DNA of 27,046 nucleotides, taken from positions 1-27,046 of the forward strand of contig JAWQRM010000188.1 of assembly GCA_033557675.1 (NCBI GenBank). The letters run 5' to 3'. This DNA is from Coptodactyla brooksi (Eukaryota; Arthropoda; Insecta; Coleoptera; Scarabaeidae). This document shows, in pieces, positions 18,937 through 27,046 of this stretch; the stretch's first letter is position 1, and each line of letters starts with the position of its first letter. The translations under genes and the position numbers were made by a program. Below the pieces are notes generated by a model. It did not search any database. It saw only the letters and a program-made list of their open reading frames with translations, and had not been told where the DNA came from.

Positions 18937-19602
18937 TCATTCTAACATACCCGGTGTGATAGTTTCAAAACATTCTAAAACAAGTCGTCTTAGTTCGTTT
19001 TCAGAATTAAAAAAACATGTCGGTAAACAAAGTTTTTGACGTACCCCCAGACAAAAAAATCGAGAGGACTTAAGTTTGGAGAGCGAGATGGCCAGGAAAC
19101 AGCGGAATGGGTTCCTATCCATTTGTTTGGAAATCTGTTTTCTAAATAATATCGAACAGCTCTGGCATTGTGTGCGGGAGCACCATCCTGTTGAAACTAG
19201 CAGTTATGAACCAGTGCTAGGGGTAAATAATATTTAGATAACGCTGAGCGGTGAGTGAATCGTTGTAAAAAAAGGAACCTATTAAGCGTGTCCCAATTAT
19301 TCCTACCCACAAATTGAAACCGAAACGGTGTTGGTGTCTACTTGTTCTGTGTATACGTAGATTTTCTCTTGACCAATAATGGGTATTTCGCTGGCTAAAA
19401 ATCCCATTATTTGTCACCATGCTTTCATCCGACCAAATAATGTTATGTGGAAAGGTTTGCTGCCAATCGTCCATACAGTTTATTATTAGGCTGCATTCTT
19501 TCAGGATAGCTATTCAAATACAGCCACTTCAACAGCATTACTGTGGCACAAACTGTAACACTTTAACATATCGTGTTTTTCTTCATACGACCAGCTTTCC
19601 AT
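18937..19602 (-). pseudogene. DDE transposase, DD41D-like family (copy 3), all three Asp retained
   Basis: The minus-strand start at 19602 gives 'MESWSYEEKHDMLKCYSLCH', a DUF4817-like N-terminus. Past a stop and frame change comes 'YPERMQPNNKLYGRLAANL'. There the sequence jumps directly to 'FPHNIIWSDES' (first Asp), so the helix-turn-helix region is deleted near 19465. It continues with 'HYWSRENLRIH', 'RFGFNLWVGIIG', 'LIGSFFYNDSLTAQRYL'. After a frame change come 'QQDGAPAHNARAVRYYLENR' and 'WPSRSPNLSPLDFFVWGYVK', then 'FFNSENELRRLVLECFETIT' and 'PGMLE' and a stop at 18937. I count 41 residues between the second and third Asp. Stops and frameshifts make it inactive, but it is the best preserved copy of its family here. 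Confidence 0.88.
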
Positions 19603-19677
19603 TTTTTTTAGCAGAAAAATTCACTAATCAGCGATATGTAATGATAAACGGGAAATGAAACACTTAGAAGGTTACTT

Positions 19678-19845
19678 TAAGAGAACTGTCAAAATGCATT
19701 TCAAAGTCTACTAAGCACTAGACAATAAAATAAACGGTGTATTAAAATTCTTGTAAACTACCTCAAAACCAAAACAAATCATTATGTATGATACATGGTT
19801 GAATTTGTATTGAAAAATGCTCCCAAAATCTGCAAGAAAAGCCAG
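19678..19845 (-). repeat. Right terminal inverted repeat
   Basis: Reverse complement of 18529-18700. The outer end reads GCAAGAAAAGCCAG on the plus strand. Confidence 0.88.
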
Positions 19846-19873
19846 TAATAGTAATATTATACTATATAATATT

Positions 19874-19884
19874 ATACTTGTTTT
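19874..19884. repeat. Target-site duplication, left copy (LINE)
   Basis: ATACTTGTTTT, identical to 20964-20974. It directly abuts the first base of the inverted LINE segment. Confidence 0.85.
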
Positions 19885-20963
19885 GAGCAGTGGGGAAGCG
19901 ACGTCTCCATGGCGAACTCCAGTTTGGACAGTGAATTCTGACAATTCATTTTTGATTCGCACTTGACTCTATGATCCATGGTAGCTTGTTTGAAGAAGGC
20001 GGATGATTTTTGGAGGGATGAGTTCAGCTTCCAGCGCCTTCCACAGTGCTGGCCATTGGACGCAGTCGAAGGCGAATCGACACTTAATAAAGACATTGAC
20101 TGTTCGCTTCCCACATCTCGGATTCTTTCTTCCATCACCTGACGGAGGGTAAATATCTTGAGTGGACAACCTTGGTAAAACCTTTTCCAATGATAGCAGA
20201 CGTCGCTTCTCCACTGCTCTTCAACATCGTAGTTGACGTCATCGTGAGAGAAGCCTTCAAGAACAAACAAGGAGTTCAGTATGATGAAGTTCGCTTTCTG
20301 ACCGACATGATATTTGCAGATGATAGTGGGATATTAGCTACTTGCGATGCTGAGGCCAGTTTTATGGTCTCAACATCAAAACGAAGGTGCTAACAACGGA
20401 TGGATCGCGGCAACTGCGAAGATCCACAGTCAAATTTGTTATGCGGGAGCAGCATTCGCCTCCTTGAAGTGGTGCTTGTGAAAACGCACCAACATCGCCG
20501 CCAAGACGAAGGTTCGGCTCTTTCGTACGCTGATTCTGCCAATTCTGTTATATGGATCTGAAACCTAGACGCTATTAAAATCAGATACGGACAAGCTCGA
20601 GACCTTTTAAATGCGTTGCCTACGCCAGATCCTACGGATCTCACTTCGGAACTATCTTCGAAATGATACCATTCGAATGCAGTGTAACCAACAATTTACA
20701 CATTTGGACACCACACAAACTCCTCTGGAGAAGGCGTCCCGTCCAGTGGAGAATCCAGAAAGCAGCTCCAAAGAAATCGTGGACAAAACAAGTTGAAGAA
20801 GATATGAAAAATAGAAGCCTCACCGATGTCAGAGCAACTGTCTTGAACCGAACTGCATGGAAGCGAATCGTGAACGAGATCCGTCAACCATTGACACCTA
20901 CAGCAGCGTACGGGCTTAGGAGTTTATCCAAACCAAGCGCCAGCTAAGGACAAGAAGAAGAAG
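19885..20963 (+). mobile_element. Truncated, 5'-inverted (twin-primed) LINE insertion
   Basis: Non-LTR retrotransposon fragment of 1,079 bp. The first part (19885-about 20195) lies on the minus strand. It reads 'IFTLRQVMEERIR', 'VFIKCRFAFDCVQWPALWKA' (RT motif A, with the first motif Asp replaced) and 'VQTGVRHGDVASPLL'. The second part (about 20197-20950) lies on the plus strand and resumes at 'DVASPLLFNIVVDVIVREAF', then 'FADDSGIL' (RT motif C, intact), 'KTKVLTTDGS', 'LILPILLYGSET', 'MRCLRQILRISLRNYLRND', 'HKLLWRRRPVQWR', 'APKKSWTKQVEEDMKNR' and 'RTAWKRIVNEIR'. About 21 nt are present in both parts (19885-19905 and 20199-20219). A short (AAG)n tail ends at 20963. Identical 11-bp duplications flank the whole. 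This architecture is the textbook outcome of twin priming during target-primed reverse transcription. Clade not assigned. Confidence 0.92.
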
Positions 20964-20974
20964 ATACTTGTTTT
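20964..20974. repeat. Target-site duplication, right copy (LINE)
   Basis: ATACTTGTTTT directly after the (AAG)n tail; identical to 19874-19884. Confidence 0.85.
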
Positions 20975-20989
20975 ATTCTCGCATTTTGA

Positions 20990-21310
20990 TGTACACATAT
21001 TACATCATGCTCTTTTATTTTTGCTGATTACACCAGATGTAGATGGGACTGCTTGTCCAATTCTCCCAGACATAATCTTCTCTAGTACAGAACGTTTCCA
21101 ATCTGGATTTATTTTTCTTCATAACACAAACACATTATAAGCGCTAACGTCAAGTATATTGTAAAACAAAGTAATAGACCATCGATTGGCGTCTCTTTTG
21201 CAATTAAATGGTGCAATACAAGTAGAGTTATAATCTAGTATCATTTGTGGCATGATCACGAGTTCATGGTTTAGTGCGAGTGTGTCTGTGACGTATCTGG
21301 AAAACAACCG
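20990..21310 (-). pseudogene. piggyBac-type transposase C-terminal fragment (copy 2)
   Basis: The minus strand reads 'MPQMILDYNST', then after an internal deletion 'CIAPFNCKRDANRWSITLFY', 'NILDVSAYNVFVL', and in the next frame 'KINPDWKRSVLEKIMSGRIG' and 'STSGV' to a stop near 20997. The DYNST and FYNILD.SAYN.FVL blocks are C-terminal signatures of piggyBac transposases. The segment carrying the third catalytic Asp (TKGVVD in copy 1) has been deleted. It is related to copy 1 at 4551 but diverges after 'INPDW', so it is a separate insertion or subfamily. Confidence 0.83.
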
Positions 21311-21614
21311 AAATTTGACAGGAAGTCGGGAAGGTAGTTCGCTAATAATATATTAGCTTATGTGAAGGTAGGATCTTTTGTGTGCGAATAAGCGTGGGGA
21401 ATACTCTGAGAGAAGAACTCTAAAAAATACTCTAACATTAGAGCTTGAACGATAAGTTGAGGTTAAATGCTCCCAAACATCATCGGCTACATCTACAAAT
21501 AAAGAGCCATAAGCCACAGTAACAACTATTGTAGAACATAGTGACCTGTATTGTACTGAGATTGTTCGTGTCCAGTACTGCTGCAGGCATTCGACTGAAC
21601 TAAGCAGGATTAGC
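21311..21614. other. Spacer, possible LTR-like sequence
   Basis: Moderately AT-rich sequence before the coiled-coil ORF. Its base order is reminiscent of an insect LTR, but no TG...CA ends, primer-binding site or partner LTR could be found. Confidence 0.25.
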
Positions 21615-21845
21615 GTGTTTACTGCTGGGGTGACGCGCGAACGGGTTTTGGTAAAGTTAGAAATGGAAAAAGAAGGGAAAGAACAGATCTTAAACGCGAT
21701 TAAAGATTTAAAAATATCAATAGAGTTAGACATGGACAAGCTTAGAGCTGAAATCCGAAAAAATAAAAGAAAAACGGAGGAAAAAATTAGAGAAAATTCA
21801 GACAAGATTGCGGAACAGGATTTTGATGAAGCACCTTCACCTTAA
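21615..21845 (+). CDS. Small coiled-coil ORF, possibly a gag-like remnant
   Basis: The 76-codon plus-strand frame is very rich in Lys, Glu, Ile and Leu. From about residue 15 it has heptad-like hydrophobic spacing ('EMEKEGKEQILNAIKDLKIS', 'LDMDKLRAEIRKNKRKTEEK'). Such N-terminal coiled coils occur in Ty3-type gag polyproteins of insects, and the frame is interrupted soon after. The opposite strand is also open for 150 codons, but its composition (Ser/Leu/Phe-rich) looks like the shadow. No start context or downstream domain settles the matter; it may be a chance frame. Confidence 0.3.
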   Translation: MFTAGVTRERVLVKLEMEKEGKEQILNAIKDLKISIELDMDKLRAEIRKNKRKTEEKIRENSDKIAEQDFDEAPSP

Positions 21846-21846
21846 G

Positions 21847-22111
21847 CACCACAATTTTTTTTCAAAAGCCTCATCAAAAAAGCATCATCGCCTTGATCGA
21901 AGTAATATTGTAAAACAGCAAATTATTTCGGAACCTTGGCTCATTTTTAGAACGCAGCAACATTCGACTAAATAAACAAATGTCGCAATGTTTCTTTTAA
22001 TGACCTATGGATTGTTACCTTTCAAATGAGCTGTAGTATGGCTTTATTGGGTTAGTATTATTAAAGTTACGCTACTCTAACGACATCTAGTGGGAAAAAT
22101 GCCACGAGCTT
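21847..22111. repeat. Dispersed repeat, copy B
   Basis: Same orientation as 12600-12824. It has about 40 extra nt in the middle (near 21920-21965) and ends near ACATCTAGTGGG. It begins immediately after the coiled-coil ORF. Confidence 0.8.
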
Positions 22112-23233
22112 TTCCTTGACCTTTTATAAACTTCGTTACATTGTACTGTGAGATAGACGATCGAAAGCCCCATCGAAATCTGCTGAAGCAAAATATTGTC
22201 AACAACACCAACTTATTTAATCAAAAAATATGATTCGAACTCTATTGCTAAATGTTATTAGAGACATTTTAAAAAAGCATTTATTTTAATATTATTCAGC
22301 CATTCGACTAGCAAAATACACTAGGCAGAGAACGAGGGGACTGCATTAGTGCAGCCTTAAGCCACCTCTTTACCATATTTTTTAGCTTGTTAAATTTAGT
22401 GAACAAAATATTATTTATTTTGAATTTTCTACCTTTATATTTATAAAGGTAGAAAATTCTGTTATTAATACTTTCATACGTCTTTTTACCGAATGCTTTT
22501 GCTTAATCGTCTTATTAAAAGCATTTAAATTATCATAGATAACGATTCCAATAGGGTCGTGCAGACGTTGAACATAATGAGCGCCCTGGATGCCGTAGCA
22601 CGTAGAATACATTTTTGGTAAAACAATTTATCACTAAAACTAACAAACACCTTAACCACAACAACTCTGTTTTGAATCTCCACATATGTTTCGGTTTATC
22701 TAATAAACCCTTTTTTAGGAGAATGACCTTGTTCATTCTGAAAATAAAAAAAGAAAATTGAATGTGCAAAATTTTTTACTTTCTCTTGAGAAAAAGAATT
22801 GCGTTCGTAAAAAAAAGATGCCGAGATTTTGATGGATCATGACGAATTAGGCTGTTTGTAGCCTATCTATGCTATTTTTGGTGGTTGGTTTGTCCATCCG
22901 TCCGTCTGTGTGTGGTTCTTAGCTTGCCAGATTAGAGTAAAACAATACTTTATTTACATACAAGCTAATTATTATAAAATCCGGTCACAACAAGGATTTC
23001 GTAAAAATTGTACATATATTGATTGAAGTACTTAACCTAAATTTTTTTTTGATTTTTTACAACTTTTCGTCACAAAATATGTTTTTGTAATTTACCTAAA
23101 GTTGTGAGTAAGAAACTATAAGGATAATTGATAAAAATACAGTCCTATGGGGTATTGCTCTCTTTAGAAAAGTATTTCAAATAAAAGTTGCATAACATCG
23201 AACTCTTCACAATTTAAAACAGATTTCGAATAT
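22112..23233. other. Unassigned AT-rich region
   Basis: No recognisable protein. It contains the hairpin at 22422-22459 and a CCATCCGTCCGTCTGTGTGT low-complexity patch near 22893-22912. 22990-23230 has the texture of insect non-autonomous repeats, but I cannot name a family. Confidence 0.4.
22422..22459. repeat. Perfect 18-bp inverted repeat with 2-nt spacer
   Basis: GAATTTTCTACCTTTATA (22422-22439), TT, and the exact reverse complement (22442-22459). Confidence 0.95.
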
Positions 23234-23294
23234 ACAGGGTGTTTGCTTTATACTAAAACTATCCAACTTTAGATTCTTAAATGGAACACCCTGT
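23234..23294. mobile_element. Tiny 61-bp MITE-like element with ACAGGGTG ends
   Basis: It starts ACAGGGTGTT and ends AACACCCTGT (10-bp inverted ends), flanked by TAT and ATA, as for a TA-target element. It is too short to encode anything. The same ACAGGGTG ending recurs near 26565 and 26602. Confidence 0.6.
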
Positions 23295-25074
23295 ATATTA
23301 TGATGTTTTTGAAGTCCTTGTAAGACTTGAAGGCCACTTTAATTATTATACATCAGTTCAAAATCGCACTGTTTGGGCGTTATTACACATTTTTGAAAAA
23401 AGATGACAGGTACGAATGAATTTTTTTTACATCTTTTTATATTTAAACCAGAGGCAAGGTAGGAGAAAGTCATGTACGATGTACATTTTCTAGTTTTTAT
23501 TAAGCCTCACATTGTACCTTCTCAGGCAACAGAAGGGATTCTACATGTACATGATTATAGCAACACTGCACAGTTTTTGATTCATTTAATGTTGGGACTA
23601 GGAAATTAATTTTTTTGTGGATATTTTGTGTCATCAAAAGTTCGCTAACTACTCAATTATTATGTGAAGTTAAGATGTAAAAACGAGTAAGTAATATCGT
23701 TGAAAATGCATCCTCACCAGAGACGTTAAACTTCTTTATATGGTTTTTTTGGGGTCATAAAATGCACGGTTTCCGCTAATTTCGTCCATAACTCGTACTA
23801 GAATGCCGGCGGTGGCGGCGCCAGCCTGAAATATATATCCCAGGATATTGAAATCTTAATTAACTACTTATTTTAATTAGTACTATAAAATATCCCTTAC
23901 GTATTCATAAACCTGGAATTAGCACATTGCAGGGGTTGTAACTCTACTTAAATTATTATTATTACTTAATTGGCACGAGCCGTAACTACTGCTTTTAAAA
24001 TTAAATTATTTAAAAATGGGTAGTTGAAACGTTAACGGCAGACGTATAGAAGTTCTATTGACGACATTTTTGTATTGAAACGCCCCGAGCGGTTTCCATT
24101 AATCTTTTGCGGGAAAGTCAAACAAAAAAAAAGAATCGTCCACAATGACCACAAGCGTCGGCATCGCGATGAATACAGTAGGTCCGATAAGTTCGCTCGG
24201 TCAGTGGAGTGCTGAGAATGTCCTCTCTAAAACCATTCAATGCGCAAGTGGACTATTTACAAATAACAAAGCCCTTCTGACCGCGATGAAGAAAAACCTA
24301 ATCAACTTTATCGACCGCAACGGTGCAATAGAAAATAGGAATAAAACGTCGCCGCAGTAATGATGATATTGTAATCACGTGGAAAATAACTCATCCAGTA
24401 CCGAGAAATAAAACGATTACTGTGTTCGAGCTTTGGGGTTTTTCTAGCAGGCGAAGAAGGTGGCTCGTGACGGCGCACAAGATTCGTATAATTTAACGAC
24501 GAAATTAGGACGCAAGCAACATTTATTTACAGCCCCTGGTGAATTGGCGCCGGGAAATAAATTATAAAATGACAATGAAGGAAATAGTGTCCAAGTTGCC
24601 TGACCACCGTGACTCTGCAACATGTCGCTGTGAATCTCGGCGCAAAATTGCTTTGTACGCGTCGTTTGTTACCGGAAGGCGGCGATCGCTACCTTACCAT
24701 AACAGAAAGGACGTTTTGCTTCGCTCATGTAGCCGCTGAACGTCCAGATAATATCGAGGAGTCGTTTGCAATCCGCGTCAATGTAACTCGATCGCCGATC
24801 CGGAAGATAACAGAAGGAGGAAATTTCAAAATAGACCACCGTAAACGAAGGAAATACGGACATAACTTCGCGGCAATCCTTTTCTTTCCGGAAGCACGAC
24901 AATTTCTGAAACTAAATTTTCCCGTCTGGCGATCGTCCAGCGAAAACTTTTCTCGTGAACTACCCAAACAGCTAATAAACAACCCCTTACTACTACTATC
25001 TTATAATCCCCTCAAGTGTGTTTTTCGTCACACTTTCAATTGTACCTTTTCGTACAGACCCTCCTATCTTATAG
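23295..25074. other. Unassigned region, GC-richer to the right
   Basis: No transposon or gene recognised. 23760-24100 has a GC-rich patch (GCCGGCGGTGGCGGCGCCAG, 23805-23824). 24120-25070 has near-balanced composition and two overlapping plus-strand open frames (24145-24360; 24609-25124) without known motifs. This may be host non-coding DNA. Confidence 0.35.
24145..24360 (+). CDS. Hypothetical 71-codon ORF, doubtful
   Basis: ATG in a favourable insect-like context (CCACAATGA). It encodes a small neutral to basic protein beginning 'MTTSVGIAMNTVGPISSLGQ', with no signal peptide, membrane segment or known motif. An AATAAA signal occurs about 45 nt after the stop (24407). These are common by chance; I list it only because it is in the less repetitive part of the window. 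Confidence 0.15.
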   Translation: MTTSVGIAMNTVGPISSLGQWSAENVLSKTIQCASGLFTNNKALLTAMKKNLINFIDRNGAIENRNKTSPQ

Positions 25075-25654
25075 GACATACGTTCTCAAAATGTGGGTCG
25101 CGGCCCCCCGGGGGGCCGTGTTAAAAAGCTAGGGTGCATTGAGAAAATTTTCACAATAAAACAAAAACCCTTTATTAAAACATTTACTTCTATCTTTCGT
25201 AACGTAAATAAAAGTTTATCACACAAAAGCGAGGCGACAACAAGTAATTTAACTGGTGAACATATATGTTAACTTAAAAATAGAAACAAACTACAAAGTA
25301 AAAAGTAGTGTGACGTATGTGCCTGTTTCTCAGTAACTAGCTTCTCAAATCTGGGCCTTGTAATAATAGTTATTATAATGTCCAATAGCAGAAGCCATAC
25401 AAAGGACAAAAGAATAACAATAATAAGACTTATAAAAAAAAGCAAACTGCCCCAGAACTTTTTTTACAACCTAATATAATACGGAAATGATCTTAGTTGT
25501 CATTGCAATAAATATCAAGCAAACTTTCATCAAAAAAATTAAACAAAATCGTTTGTCTCTCTTGTAATTAGTAACAAATTTTGTAAAAGCTAGTACCTGA
25601 AAATGGAATATGCCTGGGGGTATCTACTATTTTGTAACAACAGCTAGGACATGA

Positions 25655-26551
25655 TAGAACTCGTCAAAGCAAACAATTTTTCTTAGAGCCATTTTTCAAG
25701 GTGGCGCCTGTTTTAGCCAATATGGCGGATATTCGATATTTAAAAAATCGTTTGTGTCTTCGTTATTTATTAAGTTAGGAAAAAATTTAAAATATCGTTT
25801 TTGCTAAACTTGTGACATTGAGCTACATTTTGAAAGTGAATGGTTGTTGGGATAATACGCTAAATTCGTTTTTTCGAGTTACTCATGATAACGAATTAGC
25901 GTAACCATGGTAACGTAAGTTGTTTGTGTTTGTTTTTCTGTTTGACATTAGTAAACTCCAAATATTAACAAAAAATGAATTTTCCGTTTTGAAGGGTACA
26001 TTTAACATCTTTGAGAACCGTCTTTGAGTTTATATTGGTTATAAGTGTTCCGTAAATTGTGCATTCCACTATTTTTATATTGAAAATTTCATTTTTTTTA
26101 ATATTCGGAATTCGAAAAATAAGTCAAAAAAATGAATTTAGCGTCTTACCCCAACAACCATTCGAATGCCTCTGAAAATGTACCTTAATTTTAAGTTTAG
26201 CAAAAAAACTTTTCAAATAAAAATTGTAGAGCATATTGTGGAGATTTTAAATCTGTCTTGGTTTTAAAATCCATCGACCCATTTTTAAAATACTCAGTTT
26301 TAAAGTTTTTGATTAACGACCATTTTTAAACTGACAGAAGAAAAAATTATTGAAGTTTTATGTACTTTCATAACGATACAGTATAAAATGCATAAAATGC
26401 ACTTTCTAACGATGTTTTAAACTTTTCCTAACTTAATAAATAACGAAGACACAACCGATTTTTTAAATATCGAATATCCGCCATATTGGCTAAAACAAGC
26501 GCCATCTTGCAAAATGGTTCTAAGAAAAATTGTTTGCTTTGATGAGTTCCC
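25655..26551. mobile_element. Fold-back / long-TIR non-autonomous element inside the hAT
   Basis: About 150-bp inverted arms, 25655-25807 and 26398-26551, agree closely, for instance GCCAATATGGCGGATATTCG and CTTCGTTATTTATTAAGTTA on one side and their complements on the other. A second inner pair of arms (25798-25882 and about 26100-26215) continues the symmetry (GAATGGTTGTTGGG). The right arm carries about 190 extra bp (26216-26397) missing on the left. No ORF. The right end runs into CACCCTGTATATA. It separates the C-terminal and central parts of the hAT transposase, so it inserted later. Confidence 0.85.
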
Positions 26552-26568
26552 TGTTCACCTGATTCACC

Positions 26569-26571
<3 letters not shown>

Positions 26572-26601
<30 letters not shown>
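26572..26601. repeat. (TA)n microsatellite between ACAGGGTG-type ends
   Basis: Thirty bases of alternating TA, with CACCCTG on its left and ACAGGG on its right, giving a palindromic arrangement. Confidence 0.92.
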
Positions 26602-26604
<3 letters not shown>

Positions 26605-27046
26605 GGTATATAATATACCATATATATTATAATATGTAAGTGTTCAAAAATATCAGCAAGAAAAGCCAGTCTAAGAAGCCAAAGGGAATTTACAAGTCTT
26701 CATATTTCGATTTCTTAAAAGTAGCACATCAAAAGTTCTACTTTTAACTCGAAAACTATTTTCAAGATGTTACCTCTCGAAAGCCATATTACTTCTGTGT
26801 AGTAAAGTAGAGCTCATGTTTTCACAAATTTTTCTAAAAATACGAGTCTTTTCCTTTGACAGAATTTGCAACGTTAATAACATTTTTCATAACACAATCT
26901 ATTTCAGAAGGTAAAGCTTTTGACGCCAGAGCTTCTCTGTGTAAAAAATCAGTGTACTCATGTAGCATTTGGCATCAAATTTTGTAACTTTGCAATAAGG
27001 CCAGATCGATGTCCTGTCAGAGCCTTTGCGCAATCGGTGCAAATAC

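Larger units (their letters stand above)
18529..19845 (-). mobile_element. Long-TIR DNA transposon (about 1.3 kb), DD41D-like, internally deleted
   Basis: Terminal inverted repeats of about 170 bp (18529-18700 and 19678-19845) enclose a minus-strand transposase. Its opposite arm matches from the CTGG outer end to 'TTTTGACAGTTCTCT' at the inner end. The left side carries an extra partial tandem copy of the TIR core at 18714-18796. No target-site duplication was found. Both ends and the coding order (N-terminus, catalytic core, C-terminus) are present. This is a nearly complete element whose DNA-binding region was removed by deletion. Confidence 0.85.
25075..27046 (-). mobile_element. hAT element relic (ZBED5/Charlie-like), continues past window edge
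   Basis: Minus-strand hAT element. Its 3' terminus is at about 25080-25122: TTCTCAAAATGTGGGTCGCG followed by a C-run/G-run (CCCCCCGGGGGG), typical of hAT ends with subterminal GGGTCGCG. The transposase C-terminus lies at 25361-25308: 'TRPRFEKLVTEKQAHTSH'. After the inserted fold-back element, 27046-26640 gives the central domain: 'ICTDCAKALTGHRSGLIAKL' (CTDGAPAMTG block with the catalytic Asp), 'NLMPNAT', 'HREALASKALPSEIDCVMKN', 'RIFRKICENMSSTLLHRSN' and 'LAFLADIF'. Several stops and frameshifts interrupt it. The N-terminal half and 5' end lie beyond the right edge. Confidence 0.86.

Noticed and set aside
21360..21614. Possible LTR upstream of the coiled-coil ORF
   Set aside because: No TG...CA ends, primer-binding site or second LTR could be identified.
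21353..21805. 150-codon minus-strand open frame opposite the coiled-coil ORF
   Set aside because: Its Ser/Phe/Leu-rich composition is what the antisense of a Lys/Glu-rich frame produces.
24609..25124. 171-codon plus-strand open frame, the longest in its area
   Set aside because: No recognisable domain or good start context. It runs into the hAT terminus at its 3' end, which argues against a real gene.

Overview
The window looks like a stretch of animal nuclear DNA, almost certainly from an insect or another arthropod. It is AT-rich and low in coding density. It is packed with broken copies of eukaryotic transposon families common in insects: irritans-type and mellifera-type mariner, piggyBac, a Penelope-like element with a GIY-YIG domain, Tigger/pogo, a ZBED5-like hAT, and short elements ending in ACAGGGTG. 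I found no intact gene, no confident host exon, no rRNA or functional tRNA, no CRISPR array and no bacterial gene organisation. Every recognisable protein was found by reading through frameshifts and stops, so product calls describe relics.

Layout. 1-2,000: the 3' part of a Penelope-like retroelement (+) ending in a hammerhead-ribozyme relic. 2,150-3,250: a tRNA-derived fragment and perfect palindromes. 4,550-5,930: a piggyBac transposase relic (-). 6,440-8,025: a Tc1 fragment abutting an irritans-like mariner (-). 8,030-8,450: a second Penelope-like copy (-) sharing the ribozyme-bearing end. 10,425-10,800: a mellifera-type mariner (-). 11,070-11,920 and 14,566-14,880: two relics of one DDE transposase family. 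12,290-12,560: a different DDE relic. 15,795-16,471: an inverted repeat. 16,540-16,935: Tigger (+).

16,936-18,528 is the most unique-looking and GC-richer part, but I cannot assign a gene to it. 18,529-19,845 is a complete element with about 170-bp terminal inverted repeats around an internally deleted transposase. 19,885-20,963 is a 5'-inverted LINE insertion bounded by an 11-bp target duplication. A second piggyBac fragment, a coiled-coil ORF and a dispersed repeat follow. From about 25,075 to the window edge lies a hAT relic (-), split by an 897-bp fold-back element.

How it fits together. These are independent insertions, several nested or abutting, rather than a pathway. Most transposase relics lie on the minus strand. 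The informative parts are structural: twin-primed LINE architecture, hammerhead motifs in both Penelope copies, the long-TIR element, and the fold-back element inside the hAT. I found nothing that supports a new functional system.
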